DNA of 64,000 bases from positions 1 to 64,000 of the IMG/VR virus record IMGVR_UViG_3300042907_001596; one strand, given 5' to 3'. Source of the DNA: a virus. The translations under genes were made by a program, and so were the position numbers. Under the pieces are notes generated by a model. The model had not been told where the DNA came from. It searched no databases and saw only the letters and a list, made by a program, of their open reading frames with translations. Shown piece after piece: positions 51,189 to 58,561 of this stretch. The stretch's first letter is position 1. Every line of letters starts with the position of its first letter.

Positions 51189-51356
51189 ATGAGAATCGCC
51201 GCAGTTGTCGCCCTGGTGTTTCTCACCGGCTGCGCTCCCAGCGATGAGCTTGATCAGATCATGGGCCGCACCGACGGCACACCGACGACGAGCACGCAGC
51301 GCATCGACTGTGACTTGATCTTCCCCGCCCCAAGCAAAGACACCCTCGCGCCATGA
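51189..51356 (+). CDS. Phage lipoprotein, 55 aa
   Basis: ATG 51189 chosen because it begins a type II signal: basic start, hydrophobic core and the lipobox LTGC at residues ~12-15. After lipid modification and cleavage a ~40-residue acidic/Thr-rich surface peptide would remain. Phage lipoproteins often block superinfection, but that is an inference. Stop overlaps a membrane microprotein. Confidence 0.72.
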   Translation: MRIAAVVALVFLTGCAPSDELDQIMGRTDGTPTTSTQRIDCDLIFPAPSKDTLAP

Positions 51357-51481
51357 AGTGGGTTGTGGCTGGCTGCGCCGTCGTCTTCGTTGCCGCCTAT
51401 ACGTTCGTGTACACAGCGGTGAAGTCATTGCTGGATGAAGACTGGCAGCCCGACTGGGACTTACTGGAAAGAGAGAGATAA
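51353..51481 (+). CDS. Membrane microprotein, 42 aa
   Basis: ATGA overlap with the lipoprotein. One membrane helix (~residues 4-22, VVAGCAVVFVAAYTFVY) with an acidic cytoplasmic-type tail (DEDWQPDWDLLERER). Probably acts with the lipoprotein. TAATG overlap to the next. Confidence 0.62.
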   Translation: MKWVVAGCAVVFVAAYTFVYTAVKSLLDEDWQPDWDLLERER

Positions 51482-51597
51482 TGACCGACAAGAAGAAACC
51501 ATCCGTCGATTGCCGGGGCGCTGAGTTGTTCCCAATCGGAAACAGCGGCTTCCTGGGCAAGATCATCTCCTTCTTTCTGGGCAGGAAGCGGCGGTAA
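51481..51597 (+). CDS. Small protein, 38 aa
   Basis: ATG inside the previous stop (TAATG). Lys-rich start, then FLGKIISFFLGRKRR at the end, an amphipathic or membrane-surface helix. Unknown. Confidence 0.5.
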   Translation: MTDKKKPSVDCRGAELFPIGNSGFLGKIISFFLGRKRR

Positions 51598-51601
51598 AGC
51601 G

Positions 51602-51841
51602 GTGGGGGAGAATCCGCCGATTCCTCCAGCGGTGATCGCAGACCTGCGGGTGTACAACGTCGTCTGTCCGGCCTGCTTCACCGCGCTGGGGCGGGCGACG
51701 TTCCGCGACTCCGACGCCCTCGCTCTCGCTCACGACTGTCCGGCTTCGCCAGAAGAGCAAGAGCAGGCGATCATCAACGTCGAGTTTGCCGCTCTGACCG
51801 GCGACACCACCGCGTTGCTCGCCCGCAACCAGGACAAATGA
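51602..51841 (+). CDS. Small C-x2-C protein, paralogue of 36547
   Basis: 79 aa, GTG four bases after the previous stop. CPAC, LALAHDC and EEQEQAIINVEFAAL parallel the 36547 protein. Together they suggest a small zinc-binding family kept in two copies. Confidence 0.62.
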   Translation: MGENPPIPPAVIADLRVYNVVCPACFTALGRATFRDSDALALAHDCPASPEEQEQAIINVEFAALTGDTTALLARNQDK

Positions 51842-51984
51842 TGGTTTGCTCCGGCTGCTGCTGCGGCGAATCTCGTTGTGCCCCAGTGTCAACCCCCCAA
51901 TTATCGGCGGAACACGACCTGGGCATACCCTCTCAGCTACCCCCAAATATGGCCTCTAGCAGCGATGATGAGGAAGGCCGCTAA
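51838..51984 (+). CDS. Cysteine-rich microprotein, 48 aa
   Basis: ATG overlaps the previous stop. Begins with CSGCCCGESRC, then a Pro/Ser-rich end and acidic tail. Supported by coupling and by filling the gap before the next promoter. Could be spurious. Confidence 0.42.
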   Translation: MMVCSGCCCGESRCAPVSTPQLSAEHDLGIPSQLPPNMASSSDDEEGR

Positions 51985-51985
51985 G

Positions 51986-52017
51986 TATAATTGAAGGTGA
52001 GGCCACAGAGTGTGGCC
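51986..52017 (+). promoter_or_regulatory. TATAAT promoter with leader hairpin
   Basis: TATAAT (51986-51991), the best -10 in the window. GGCCACA (52001-52007) pairs perfectly with TGTGGCC (52011-52017), loop GAG. GGAAGGAGACACC follows before ATG 52035. Confidence 0.62.
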
Positions 52018-52034
52018 GGAAGGAGACACCTTCG

Positions 52035-52247
52035 ATGTCCAAACCCAAACGGTGCCGCTGCGGTCAGATACTGCAAGGCCGTCAACGTATCCACTGCGCC
52101 CAGTGCTACCTCAAGCGCCACCCCGGCTCCAGCCAGTGCCCCCGCTGCTTCCAGTGGTACATGAGCCACGGCGGCAAGGCGTACGCCTCCATCGTGAAGC
52201 TGCACGCCACCGGCAAGTGCAAGAAGCAGGAGGCGGTGGCGGCATGA
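52035..52247 (+). CDS. Zinc-finger protein, 70 aa
   Basis: ATG 52035 with GGAAGGAGACACC. CRCGQ, CAQC and CPRC pairs give two zinc sites; basic throughout. Likely nucleic-acid binding. Its Shine-Dalgarno leader has a 14-nt match to the 50611 loop. Stop overlaps next ATG. Confidence 0.68.
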   Translation: MSKPKRCRCGQILQGRQRIHCAQCYLKRHPGSSQCPRCFQWYMSHGGKAYASIVKLHATGKCKKQEAVAA

Positions 52248-52426
52248 CCTACGTCGACAGTTCCTGGGCCTTCAAGCGCGGCGACCTCGTGCGCGTCGAT
52301 GACTCCACCCTGGTCGGGGTGGTACTGGAGGTGGCCAACCCCGGCATCGTCCGCGTCCGCTGGGGCACCGATGACTACTCCGGCTGGTACTCCTCCAACG
52401 ACCTCTACCGGGTGAAGCTGAAGTAG
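52244..52426 (+). CDS. Small KOW/SH3-like protein, 60 aa
   Basis: ATGA overlap. Strand pattern FKRGDLVRVDD..LVGVVLEV.NPGIVRVRW resembles a KOW/SH3-like barrel. Possibly binds RNA or protein. Function unknown. Confidence 0.55.
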   Translation: MTYVDSSWAFKRGDLVRVDDSTLVGVVLEVANPGIVRVRWGTDDYSGWYSSNDLYRVKLK

Positions 52427-52458
52427 AGCGTGTCGCACTCCCCCGGTAATAACAAAGC

Positions 52459-52466
52459 TGTAATCT
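52459..52466 (+). promoter_or_regulatory. -10 promoter candidate
   Basis: TGTAATCT with TAACAA just upstream (52449-52454), similar to the 45661-45678 site. 36 bases before GTG 52502; GGAGGAGGG is the ribosome site. Confidence 0.48.
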
Positions 52467-52501
52467 AGGTGGCAGTGCTGGCAGGATAGAGGAGGAGGGC
52501 G

Positions 52502-52912
52502 GTGTCCGACATCGTCAACGCGATCGACGCTCTCATCGAAGAGCAGCTATCGCAGGGGGAGCCGGAGAGAGGCTTCGACGCTGGTGATCCAGACTTCCCC
52601 ACCTGCCCGCACTGCGACCGGGACTGGCATGGGTTCCCATTGACCGAGCGGGTCGCGGCGATGCACCGCCGTGGCTCGTTTGATGAGGGGTACAGCGTCA
52701 AGGCAGACGAATCCCCTGTGTTATGTCCCGGTTCCAACTTCATCGGCCCTATCAAGGCCAGCGCCGTCGCCGTGCAACGACGAGTATCGTGCCTCGACAT
52801 CCTCACCGCCATCCTGGGGGAGATAGAGGATGACGACACCCCTCGCGGCTACTTGGTGTTCGACTACGCCCCACCGTCATCGTGGCTGTGCCGGGAAATC
52901 TCCGACCAGTGA
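52502..52912 (+). CDS. Hypothetical protein with C-x2-C motif, 136 aa
   Basis: GTG 52502. Acidic helical start, CPHCDRDWHG (~residue 36) possible zinc knuckle, beta-rich end. Leads a cluster with two glycosyltransferases. Stop overlaps the next start. Confidence 0.62.
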   Translation: MSDIVNAIDALIEEQLSQGEPERGFDAGDPDFPTCPHCDRDWHGFPLTERVAAMHRRGSFDEGYSVKADESPVLCPGSNFIGPIKASAVAVQRRVSCLDILTAILGEIEDDDTPRGYLVFDYAPPSSWLCREISDQ

Positions 52913-53058
52913 GCTACGGCGAGAAGCGACGATCCGCAGCCTCCTGCCGGTGGCCGGGGTGCGAAGACACCGGGACGGCGCTGGCCCTCGACCACACCGG
53001 CAAGCCGCAATGGTTCTGCCCTAGCCACCACGCCCACCTGAAGGGGAAGAAGCCGTGA
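52909..53058 (+). CDS. Zinc-finger-like protein, 49 aa
   Basis: GTG overlaps the previous stop. C-x4-C ... C-x2-H pattern (CRWPGC ... CPSHH), likely one zinc finger, with a basic end (LKGKKP). Stop overlaps the glycosyltransferase start. Confidence 0.6.
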   Translation: MSYGEKRRSAASCRWPGCEDTGTALALDHTGKPQWFCPSHHAHLKGKKP

Positions 53059-53777
53059 AGTGGAGGAGCAAGCCGACCCCGCCGCCGATCGGGATCGCCG
53101 TCACCACCCTCAACCGGCGACGCCTGCTGAAGCGCACGCTGCGCAAGATCGCCCGCTACACCCCTGCCGGGGTGCCGGTCGTTGTGGTCGATGACGGATC
53201 CGACCGGCCGTACCGCCACGCCGACCACTACAACACTCTCCCGAAAGGGGTGGCCAACGCGAAGAATCACTGCCTTCGCCTGCTGATGGCCAACCCCGCC
53301 GTGGAGCATCTGTTCCTTTTTGATGACGACTGCCACCCGACCCGGCGGGGCTGGTGGAAACCGTATGTCGACTCCCCCGAACAGCACCTGGCGTACCTGC
53401 ACTCCAACCTCGACCCGGCTGCTCACACTGTGGTGTACGACGACGGCCAGATGATCGCCACCGAGCGGGGCACCGCTTGCATGCTCTACTTCACCCGCGC
53501 TGCCATTTATGCCGTCGGCGGCTTCCGGCCCGAATACGGCCGGTGGTCATACGAACACGACGACCTCACCTACCGGCTGATGAACACCGGGGTGACTCGC
53601 TTCCCCTACCAGGGGCTGAAAGACAACCGGGGCATCTGGAATCTGGACGAACACATCCACGGCCGTTCCTCCATCCCTTCCGAAGAGCGCCGTTCGATGC
53701 GTGACGCCAACCGGCTGCTCTTTGAGAAGTATCGGTGGAACACCGACTACGTCCCGTACGACGACAGGAGTGTGTAG
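53055..53777 (+). CDS. Family 2-type glycosyltransferase
   Basis: 240 aa. GT-A fold: VVVVDDGSD (~residues 38-46) for the nucleotide sugar and FDDDCHP (~82-88) as the metal-binding DxD; the ED/EHDD motif (YEHDDLTYR, ~162) is the likely base region. It may modify phage DNA, virion proteins or host wall sugars. Paired with the next glycosyltransferase. Confidence 0.8.
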   Translation: MKWRSKPTPPPIGIAVTTLNRRRLLKRTLRKIARYTPAGVPVVVVDDGSDRPYRHADHYNTLPKGVANAKNHCLRLLMANPAVEHLFLFDDDCHPTRRGWWKPYVDSPEQHLAYLHSNLDPAAHTVVYDDGQMIATERGTACMLYFTRAAIYAVGGFRPEYGRWSYEHDDLTYRLMNTGVTRFPYQGLKDNRGIWNLDEHIHGRSSIPSEERRSMRDANRLLFEKYRWNTDYVPYDDRSV

Positions 53778-53902
53778 TGGCTAAACACCGATGGAAAGGC
53801 GCGGCGAAGCGCAACGCTTACGCCGTGATCCTCACCCCCAAGATGGGCTGGGTGCGGTGCTTTCACTGCGGCCACGAAGACATCCGGTTGATGCCGCTGT
53901 GA
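53777..53902 (+). CDS. Small zinc-knuckle-like protein, 41 aa
   Basis: GTG overlaps the previous TAG; stop overlaps the next GTG. CFHCGH near residue 28 is a half zinc site. Basic N-terminus. Between two glycosyltransferases. Confidence 0.5.
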   Translation: MAKHRWKGAAKRNAYAVILTPKMGWVRCFHCGHEDIRLMPL

Positions 53903-54543
53903 GCGCCACCGTGTGCTTCCCCTGGCGGGCGCAGCCCGACCGCCTCGCCGCCCACGATCGCTGCAAAGCGTACTGGGAAGAGGCGGGCTTCCCGGTGGTT
54001 GAAGCCGACAGCGACCCATCCCGGCCGTTTGTGTGCAACGAAGCCCGCAACAATGCCGCCGCGCTGGCCGACACCGACATCCTGATCATCGCGGACGCCG
54101 ACACCCTGCCCGACCACCTCGACCAGATCACCGCCGCGATCAAACTCATCGAAGACGATCGTGCCGACATCGTGTGGCCGTTCACGCTGTACCGCTACAT
54201 TCCCAACGGTTGGGACTCCGCCTTCTCCGAAGCGGCCATCGTGGGGGAAACCTACCTCAGCCCCGGCGGCATCGTGGTGGCTGGACGCGACCCGTTCTGG
54301 CGGATCGGTGGATACGACCCGCGCTTCATCCCCGGTGCGTCCGGCTTCGATGACACCGCCTTCCTTAAGGCGGCGCAGACCCTCACCAGGGTCACCCGCA
54401 TTTACGGCACCGTCTGGTCGTGGGATCACCCGATGTCGGTGGAGCGCCAGTACGACGAAGACAATCCGAACTATCCGCGCTTCCGGCTGTACGAGTATGC
54501 CGACGGTGACCAGGAGTTGATGGTTGAGGTGGTGCGGCGATGA
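53899..54543 (+). CDS. Glycosyltransferase-like protein
   Basis: 214 aa from GTG 53899. IADADTLP (~residues 56-63) is the DxD motif; the VVAGRDPFWRIGGYDPRFI segment (~125) resembles the GG(Y/F)D acceptor-site motif of galactosyl/GT2 enzymes. Different from its neighbour, so the two may act in sequence. Confidence 0.75.
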   Translation: MSATVCFPWRAQPDRLAAHDRCKAYWEEAGFPVVEADSDPSRPFVCNEARNNAAALADTDILIIADADTLPDHLDQITAAIKLIEDDRADIVWPFTLYRYIPNGWDSAFSEAAIVGETYLSPGGIVVAGRDPFWRIGGYDPRFIPGASGFDDTAFLKAAQTLTRVTRIYGTVWSWDHPMSVERQYDEDNPNYPRFRLYEYADGDQELMVEVVRR

Positions 54544-54743
54544 AGAGTGAGCGCCAATTTTCCGCATTGGATCACTACAATTCCGCTGCTGCCAGCCTCC
54601 AGCAGATCGCGGAAAAGCATGACGAGCCTGACTTCGGCGTGGCCGACGCTGCCCTGCTCCTCAACGTCGCGACCACCCATGCCCTGCTGGGGCTGCTGAA
54701 GCTGGGTATCACCGACGCCCGCTTCGCTGGGCGGATGGAGTGA
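54540..54743 (+). CDS. Hypothetical protein, 67 aa
   Basis: ATGA overlap. Helical, with a hydrophobic Ala/Leu-rich centre (AALLLNVATTHALLGLL) that could be a membrane or packing helix. Function unknown. Confidence 0.58.
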   Translation: MKSERQFSALDHYNSAAASLQQIAEKHDEPDFGVADAALLLNVATTHALLGLLKLGITDARFAGRME

Positions 54744-54744
54744 G

Positions 54745-54954
54745 GTGTTGAGGACTCCCGGCCAGGAGTACACCGCTGAGTGCGATGACACGACTTCGCC
54801 GGAATGTGAACACACCACCAAGATCAGCGCCATCAACGACGCCACCGCGCTGTATCTGCTGAGCCGGAAAGGGTGGCTCACCACGGTGGTGTACGGGGCG
54901 GAAATCCGTAACGAACTGACCTGCCCTGCCTGCGCGTTGCGCCGCAATGATTGA
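54745..54954 (+). CDS. Hypothetical Cys-containing protein, 69 aa
   Basis: GTG 54745 (GTGTTG), weak ribosome site GAGTGAG. C....C.H near residues 13-22 and CPAC near the end may bind zinc. Unknown. Confidence 0.52.
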   Translation: MLRTPGQEYTAECDDTTSPECEHTTKISAINDATALYLLSRKGWLTTVVYGAEIRNELTCPACALRRND

Positions 54955-54958
54955 CAGT

Positions 54959-54980
54959 GTGGGTGTTAAAGTTATCCCAC
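54959..54980 (+). promoter_or_regulatory. -10 promoter flanked by an inverted repeat
   Basis: GTGGG (54959-54963) and CCCAC (54976-54980) flank TGTTAAAGT (54964-54972). The -10 sits inside a possible operator. The same GTGGGTGTTA begins the element at 49301. It lies 31 bases before GTG 55004. Confidence 0.5.
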
Positions 54981-55003
54981 AGCACGAATCCCAGGAGGAC
55001 ACG

Positions 55004-55186
55004 GTGAAGCAAGGGTATTGGGAGACGAGGGCTGCCCAGTTGGTGCAGCAGTCCTCCGACCACTCACCGCTGCTGAACCAATGGATTGAGCGGCTGGGTA
55101 AGTCTCACGACAGCCTCATCCAGTTGTTCATCCATTCCATAGGTGGAGACAATCCAAGTCGACACAACAACTCAAGGGAGCAGTAG
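55004..55186 (+). CDS. Hypothetical protein, 60 aa
   Basis: GTG 55004 behind CCAGGAGGACAC; an upstream ATG 54950 is inside the promoter. Helical, polar. It precedes a holin-like gene. Function unknown. Confidence 0.58.
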   Translation: MKQGYWETRAAQLVQQSSDHSPLLNQWIERLGKSHDSLIQLFIHSIGGDNPSRHNNSREQ

Positions 55187-55354
55187 ATGCTTCAGATCAT
55201 CATAGGAGTCACCCCACTACTCGCCGGGATCTGGCTGCTGTACCGCCACGACGAAGACACCCACATGCTGGCGTTAGGCATCATCGCATCGGTCATCCTG
55301 ATCGGGTGCGTTCTACTGCTCCTGAGCGGGGTAGGAAAGGTTCTGCAACCATGA
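55187..55354 (+). CDS. Two-helix membrane protein, holin-like
   Basis: 55 aa, start just after the previous stop. Two hydrophobic helices (~residues 4-19 and ~28-49) separated by an RHDEDTH loop give a class II holin-like topology. Coupled (ATGA) to the papain-like gene. A holin role is inferred, because no recognised lysin A follows. Confidence 0.6.
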   Translation: MLQIIIGVTPLLAGIWLLYRHDEDTHMLALGIIASVILIGCVLLLLSGVGKVLQP

Positions 55355-56049
55355 CACGCACCTTCGGTCGATTCGTTGAACACGACCCCCGCAGCCGGAT
55401 GTTCGCCGCCCCCACCCCCCCGACGAAGCGGTCGGTGTTGTGGGCGCACCACGGCCCAGTACTGGATCAAGGGGAGATGGGATCCTGCACCGGCAGTGCC
55501 GCCGCGCAACTGATCAACACCGATCTGTTCGCCGCCGTACGCCCGAAGGGATACCTCACCCAAAACGACGCCATCAAGCTGTACGCCAGAGCGACGATGC
55601 TGGACGACGCCCCCGGCACCTTCCCGCCGGACGACACCGGCTCCTCCGGTTTAGCGGTCGCTAAAGCCGGGGTGCAGATGAAGTACTTCGGCGCGTACAA
55701 GCACGCCTTCGGGTTCGACAAGTTCTGCGCCGTCCTGCAAACCAGCCCGCTGCTGGTAGGGACGAATTGGTACACGTCGATGAACAAAACCTCCACCACC
55801 GGGCTGGTGACTGTGCGCGGCCAACTGGAAGGGGGACACCAGTGGCTGGCAATAGGGGTGGACTACGAGCGCCAGCAGATCACCGGCCTCAACAGTTGGG
55901 GGCCGACGTGGGGAAAGAACGGCCGCTTCTTCCTGAGCTTCACCACGATGCGCAGGCTGCTGGCCGAACAAGGCGACGCTGTCGCCCCCACCCCGGCGGT
56001 GAAGCGCACCCTGCTTTCCTTCATCCTGCCGAAAAAGGTGACGCCATGA
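55351..56049 (+). CDS. Papain-like (C1A) cysteine peptidase
   Basis: 232 aa. Complete catalytic set: Gln40 and Cys46 in LDQGEMGSCTG, His163 in GGHQWLAIG, Asn181 in NSWG...WG. No signal peptide or long propeptide. A cytoplasmic protease could process phage proteins, attack host defences or, with the upstream holin-like protein, act outside the membrane. Target unknown. Confidence 0.85.
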   Translation: MTRTFGRFVEHDPRSRMFAAPTPPTKRSVLWAHHGPVLDQGEMGSCTGSAAAQLINTDLFAAVRPKGYLTQNDAIKLYARATMLDDAPGTFPPDDTGSSGLAVAKAGVQMKYFGAYKHAFGFDKFCAVLQTSPLLVGTNWYTSMNKTSTTGLVTVRGQLEGGHQWLAIGVDYERQQITGLNSWGPTWGKNGRFFLSFTTMRRLLAEQGDAVAPTPAVKRTLLSFILPKKVTP

Positions 56050-56447
56050 TCCGCAATGAACTGCTGTCGATGCTGGCCGATGACCGCATCACCATCCCGA
56101 CCGACCGGCTGCTGGAGCTACTGGGGGACATGAACTTCTTCGCGGACTGCCCCCCGCCGGAACTGGTCGCCATGACCGGCGACGACACCATGCGGGAACT
56201 GCTCAGTGCGATGTGGTCGGCCGGATACCGCGACGCCATGAAGGCGGTGATGACGCTAATCCCCAGGACGGAGCCGCAGAGCCGAGCCGAACTGATGGCC
56301 AAGCTCACCGACGCCCTCACGTCGTGGGAGAAGCACCCGAAGTACGGCGACAACGTGCCTCGCGGGGATGTCATCCAGGCTGCCGACGAACTGGCCACCC
56401 TCGCCGCCGAGATGCTGGACAAGCTCAAAGCCCCGATGGGAGAGTGA
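56046..56447 (+). CDS. Hypothetical helical protein, 133 aa
   Basis: ATGA overlap with the protease. Helical with several Met/Leu heptad patterns and a hydrophobic-free surface. Could be a protease adaptor. No family recognised. Confidence 0.62.
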   Translation: MIRNELLSMLADDRITIPTDRLLELLGDMNFFADCPPPELVAMTGDDTMRELLSAMWSAGYRDAMKAVMTLIPRTEPQSRAELMAKLTDALTSWEKHPKYGDNVPRGDVIQAADELATLAAEMLDKLKAPMGE

Positions 56448-56448
56448 G

Positions 56449-56586
56449 ATGGAAGATCGCAAGCCGCAAACCGCTGACCATCTGGTCGACCAGATCCGCA
56501 CCGTAGTCGACCAAGACATCACCGCCCCCAACGAGTGGTACAAGATCATCCTGGCGGTGCGCGACCTCGTCGGGGTGACCCGATGA
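56449..56586 (+). CDS. Small protein, 45 aa
   Basis: ATG one base after the upstream stop, GGGAGAG before it. Helical. Stop overlaps next ATG. Unknown. Confidence 0.52.
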   Translation: MEDRKPQTADHLVDQIRTVVDQDITAPNEWYKIILAVRDLVGVTR

Positions 56587-56846
56587 GCGAGCCGACCTTC
56601 CAGTACGCCGTCGATGTTGATGTCGACCTCGACCTGACGGCGTGCTGCTCGCTGAAGCACATCGTCAACCGCCGCCCATTCTGTAGCCGACCGGCGGAGT
56701 GGATCGTGATGCTTGGCTGCTGCGGCTACCGCAAGCTGGTGTGCAGTCACCACCGCAATGTGTCGGACAGTGTCTTCCCGCTGATGTTCCTCTGTACCCG
56801 CTGCCACGCTCAGTACCCGCCGACGGCGGCGGCGTGGAGGGTGTAG
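56583..56846 (+). CDS. Cysteine-rich protein, 87 aa
   Basis: ATGA overlap. Cys/His pattern CC...CS..C.....CC...CSHH ....CTRCH suggests a treble-clef-type zinc fold. Acidic N-terminus (VDVDVDLD). Confidence 0.6.
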   Translation: MSEPTFQYAVDVDVDLDLTACCSLKHIVNRRPFCSRPAEWIVMLGCCGYRKLVCSHHRNVSDSVFPLMFLCTRCHAQYPPTAAAWRV

Positions 56847-56878
56847 AGGGCGATGACCTCACCACTTTGGAGGTGAGG

Positions 56879-57025
56879 TTGAGCCGGTACATCACCGCCG
56901 ACGGAAAGATGGCGTTCCGCATGGTCACCCCCGACAAATACAACGTGGTGGAGATGCTGGGGCTGCTGGAGGCGGCGAAGTTCACGATCTTCCACGAGAT
57001 GTCCCCGAAGGATGACGATGACTGA
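56879..57025 (+). CDS. Small protein, 48 aa
   Basis: Start uncertain: TTG 56879 has GGAGGTGAG at good spacing; GTG 56873 is in the same frame. Ends in an acidic DDDD. Its end overlaps the next gene. Confidence 0.5.
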   Translation: MSRYITADGKMAFRMVTPDKYNVVEMLGLLEAAKFTIFHEMSPKDDDD

Positions 57026-57368
57026 CCTACGCACCCGTATCGCCGCCGCGTGCAGCGACTACTTCGCCATGCTCCGGCGGGATGACTACGTCGTTGACGG
57101 CGTCAACCCGCAGGAGGTGGCCGACATTGCGCTCCTGGCCGTGGACTTCGACGCCTGGCTGCGCTACGGCATAGAGCAGGGCTGGTGTGGCCCGCCGTGC
57201 TGCGTCCCGCACGACGGCATCGGCATCACCACAGCCGAAGAGGCTGAGTACGACGACGGCGGCGACCCTTGCTACCACGTCCTGCGGCTATACGCCGACG
57301 CCGACACCAAAGCGGCGGTGGAGGACAACCACGCTCCGTCCATCTGGCGGGCCACCAACCTGGCGTAG
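57018..57368 (+). CDS. Hypothetical acidic protein, 116 aa
   Basis: ATG 57018 (GAAGGA six bases upstream; ATG 57012 is too close). Acidic, aromatic, with CGPPCC near residue 56. Its last base is the first G of the promoter 4 element. Function unknown. Confidence 0.6.
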   Translation: MTDLRTRIAAACSDYFAMLRRDDYVVDGVNPQEVADIALLAVDFDAWLRYGIEQGWCGPPCCVPHDGIGITTAEEAEYDDGGDPCYHVLRLYADADTKAAVEDNHAPSIWRATNLA

Positions 57369-57420
57369 GAATATCTCCGGCCTTCCTGGCGTTATAGCTA
57401 GTGGAGGGGCGAAGTGCCCC
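57368..57420 (+). promoter_or_regulatory. ECF-sigma-like promoter 4 with leader hairpin
   Basis: GGAATA (57368-57373), 16 bp, CGTT (57390-57393). GGGGC (57406-57410) pairs with GCCCC (57416-57420). CGGGAAGGA then serves GTG 57437. Confidence 0.72.
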
Positions 57421-57436
57421 GCCGGGAAGGATCACC

Positions 57437-57847
57437 GTGGCTCCAAGCCTCGCGCACATCGACGCCATGTCAGCCAAGGCGAAGGCTGCCTTGCTGCGCC
57501 AAGACGGCGTGGAAGCCCTCAGTGCCCGGTTCATCGACTTCAAGGGTGAACCCGTACTGATCAAGCGCAGCGACGGCGTGACTGTCGTTCACTACAGGGA
57601 ACGCTACGCAGGCCAGTACATCGTCCTGTATGGCGAGAAGGATGGCCGCGTCGGTGTCACCCTCGCCACCTACAAGGTGAAGGTGACCCCCGGCCCCGCC
57701 AAGCCGGAGCGCACCGCCGACGGCGGCGTGATCTTCATGGTCAACTCCCTGTCGGTCGGCGTGAAGCGCATCAAGCGGCTGCCGCCGGGATTCCAAGGTG
57801 CGCTCAACGACGCGCAGCACGACTACGAAAGGGCGATGGAATCGTGA
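57437..57847 (+). CDS. Hypothetical protein, 136 aa
   Basis: GTG 57437 with GGGAAGG; the upstream in-frame ATG 57401 would span the leader hairpin. N-terminal helical, C-terminal beta-rich. First gene after promoter 4. Unknown. Confidence 0.64.
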   Translation: MAPSLAHIDAMSAKAKAALLRQDGVEALSARFIDFKGEPVLIKRSDGVTVVHYRERYAGQYIVLYGEKDGRVGVTLATYKVKVTPGPAKPERTADGGVIFMVNSLSVGVKRIKRLPPGFQGALNDAQHDYERAMES

Positions 57848-58005
57848 GAATCGGAAAAGCGGTCATCGGTAAGTGGGGTCGCATCGGCCTCGTCACCGAC
57901 CTGTACGGCCTGGAAGAGTTCGGCCGGATCTTTGAGTACGCCACCGTCACCTACGCCGAAGGTGACAGCGACGAGTTCCCGGTGGATGGGCTGGAGGTGT
58001 ACTGA
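57844..58005 (+). CDS. Small protein, 53 aa
   Basis: GTGA overlap. Strand pattern VIGKWGRIGLVTDLYG then acidic end suggests a small SH3-like barrel. Unknown. Confidence 0.55.
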   Translation: MRIGKAVIGKWGRIGLVTDLYGLEEFGRIFEYATVTYAEGDSDEFPVDGLEVY

Positions 58006-58307
58006 TGACCAAGCAGAATAGGCACAAGCACACCGGCCGCTACGCCCCGATCTACGAGCGCGGCTACCTAGCCTCGCTGGGCAATACCTACTTCCCCAAG
58101 CGCGACAAGTTCGGGTCGCCAGCGTGGATGGCAAAACTGCACATATACGGCACCACAGCCCCCACCAATCTCAGCGTGGATGACCTCACCCAGCGAATGG
58201 GCAAGCAAGCAGCGCAGGCTTTTGAAGACGGTTGGTTCGATGCCCTAGAGGACAACGTGAGCTACGAGGAGAGCTACGACGAATGTCGAGCAGTGGACAC
58301 CGCATGA
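58005..58307 (+). CDS. Hypothetical protein, 100 aa
   Basis: TGATG overlap. Basic Tyr-rich N-terminus, acidic helical C-terminus. Charge asymmetry suggests a binding protein. No family. Confidence 0.6.
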   Translation: MTKQNRHKHTGRYAPIYERGYLASLGNTYFPKRDKFGSPAWMAKLHIYGTTAPTNLSVDDLTQRMGKQAAQAFEDGWFDALEDNVSYEESYDECRAVDTA

Positions 58308-58561
58308 TGGTGCAACTGGAAGTCCAGTTCAAGACCGCACGGCCAATCGGCCAAGAGGTTGGGATGGAGATGTGGCTTCTTGGCGACTACTTCGTATCGA
58401 CCGGGGCCTGCGCCTACATGCTTCAGGCAAAGGGTGAGGCGGAATCCCTCACCGATGCCGTCGAGGGGCTGGTGGCTCAGATTGGCGAGGTTATTGGATC
58501 CCCCGGTGGCTGGGATGTGGTGGTTACGAAAACCAAGGCAGAGATGGTAGAACAATGCTAG
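58304..58561 (+). CDS. Hypothetical protein, 85 aa
   Basis: ATGA overlap (ATG 58304). Mixed alpha/beta, hydrophobic core visible, no Cys motif. Its end overlaps the XRE regulator gene by seven bases. Confidence 0.58.
   Translation: MMVQLEVQFKTARPIGQEVGMEMWLLGDYFVSTGACAYMLQAKGEAESLTDAVEGLVAQIGEVIGSPGGWDVVVTKTKAEMVEQC

Noticed and set aside
55351-56049. Papain-like gene as the endolysin (lysin A)
   Set aside because: C1A catalytic motifs are for protein substrates, and no peptidoglycan-binding domain or amidase/glycosidase motif is present.
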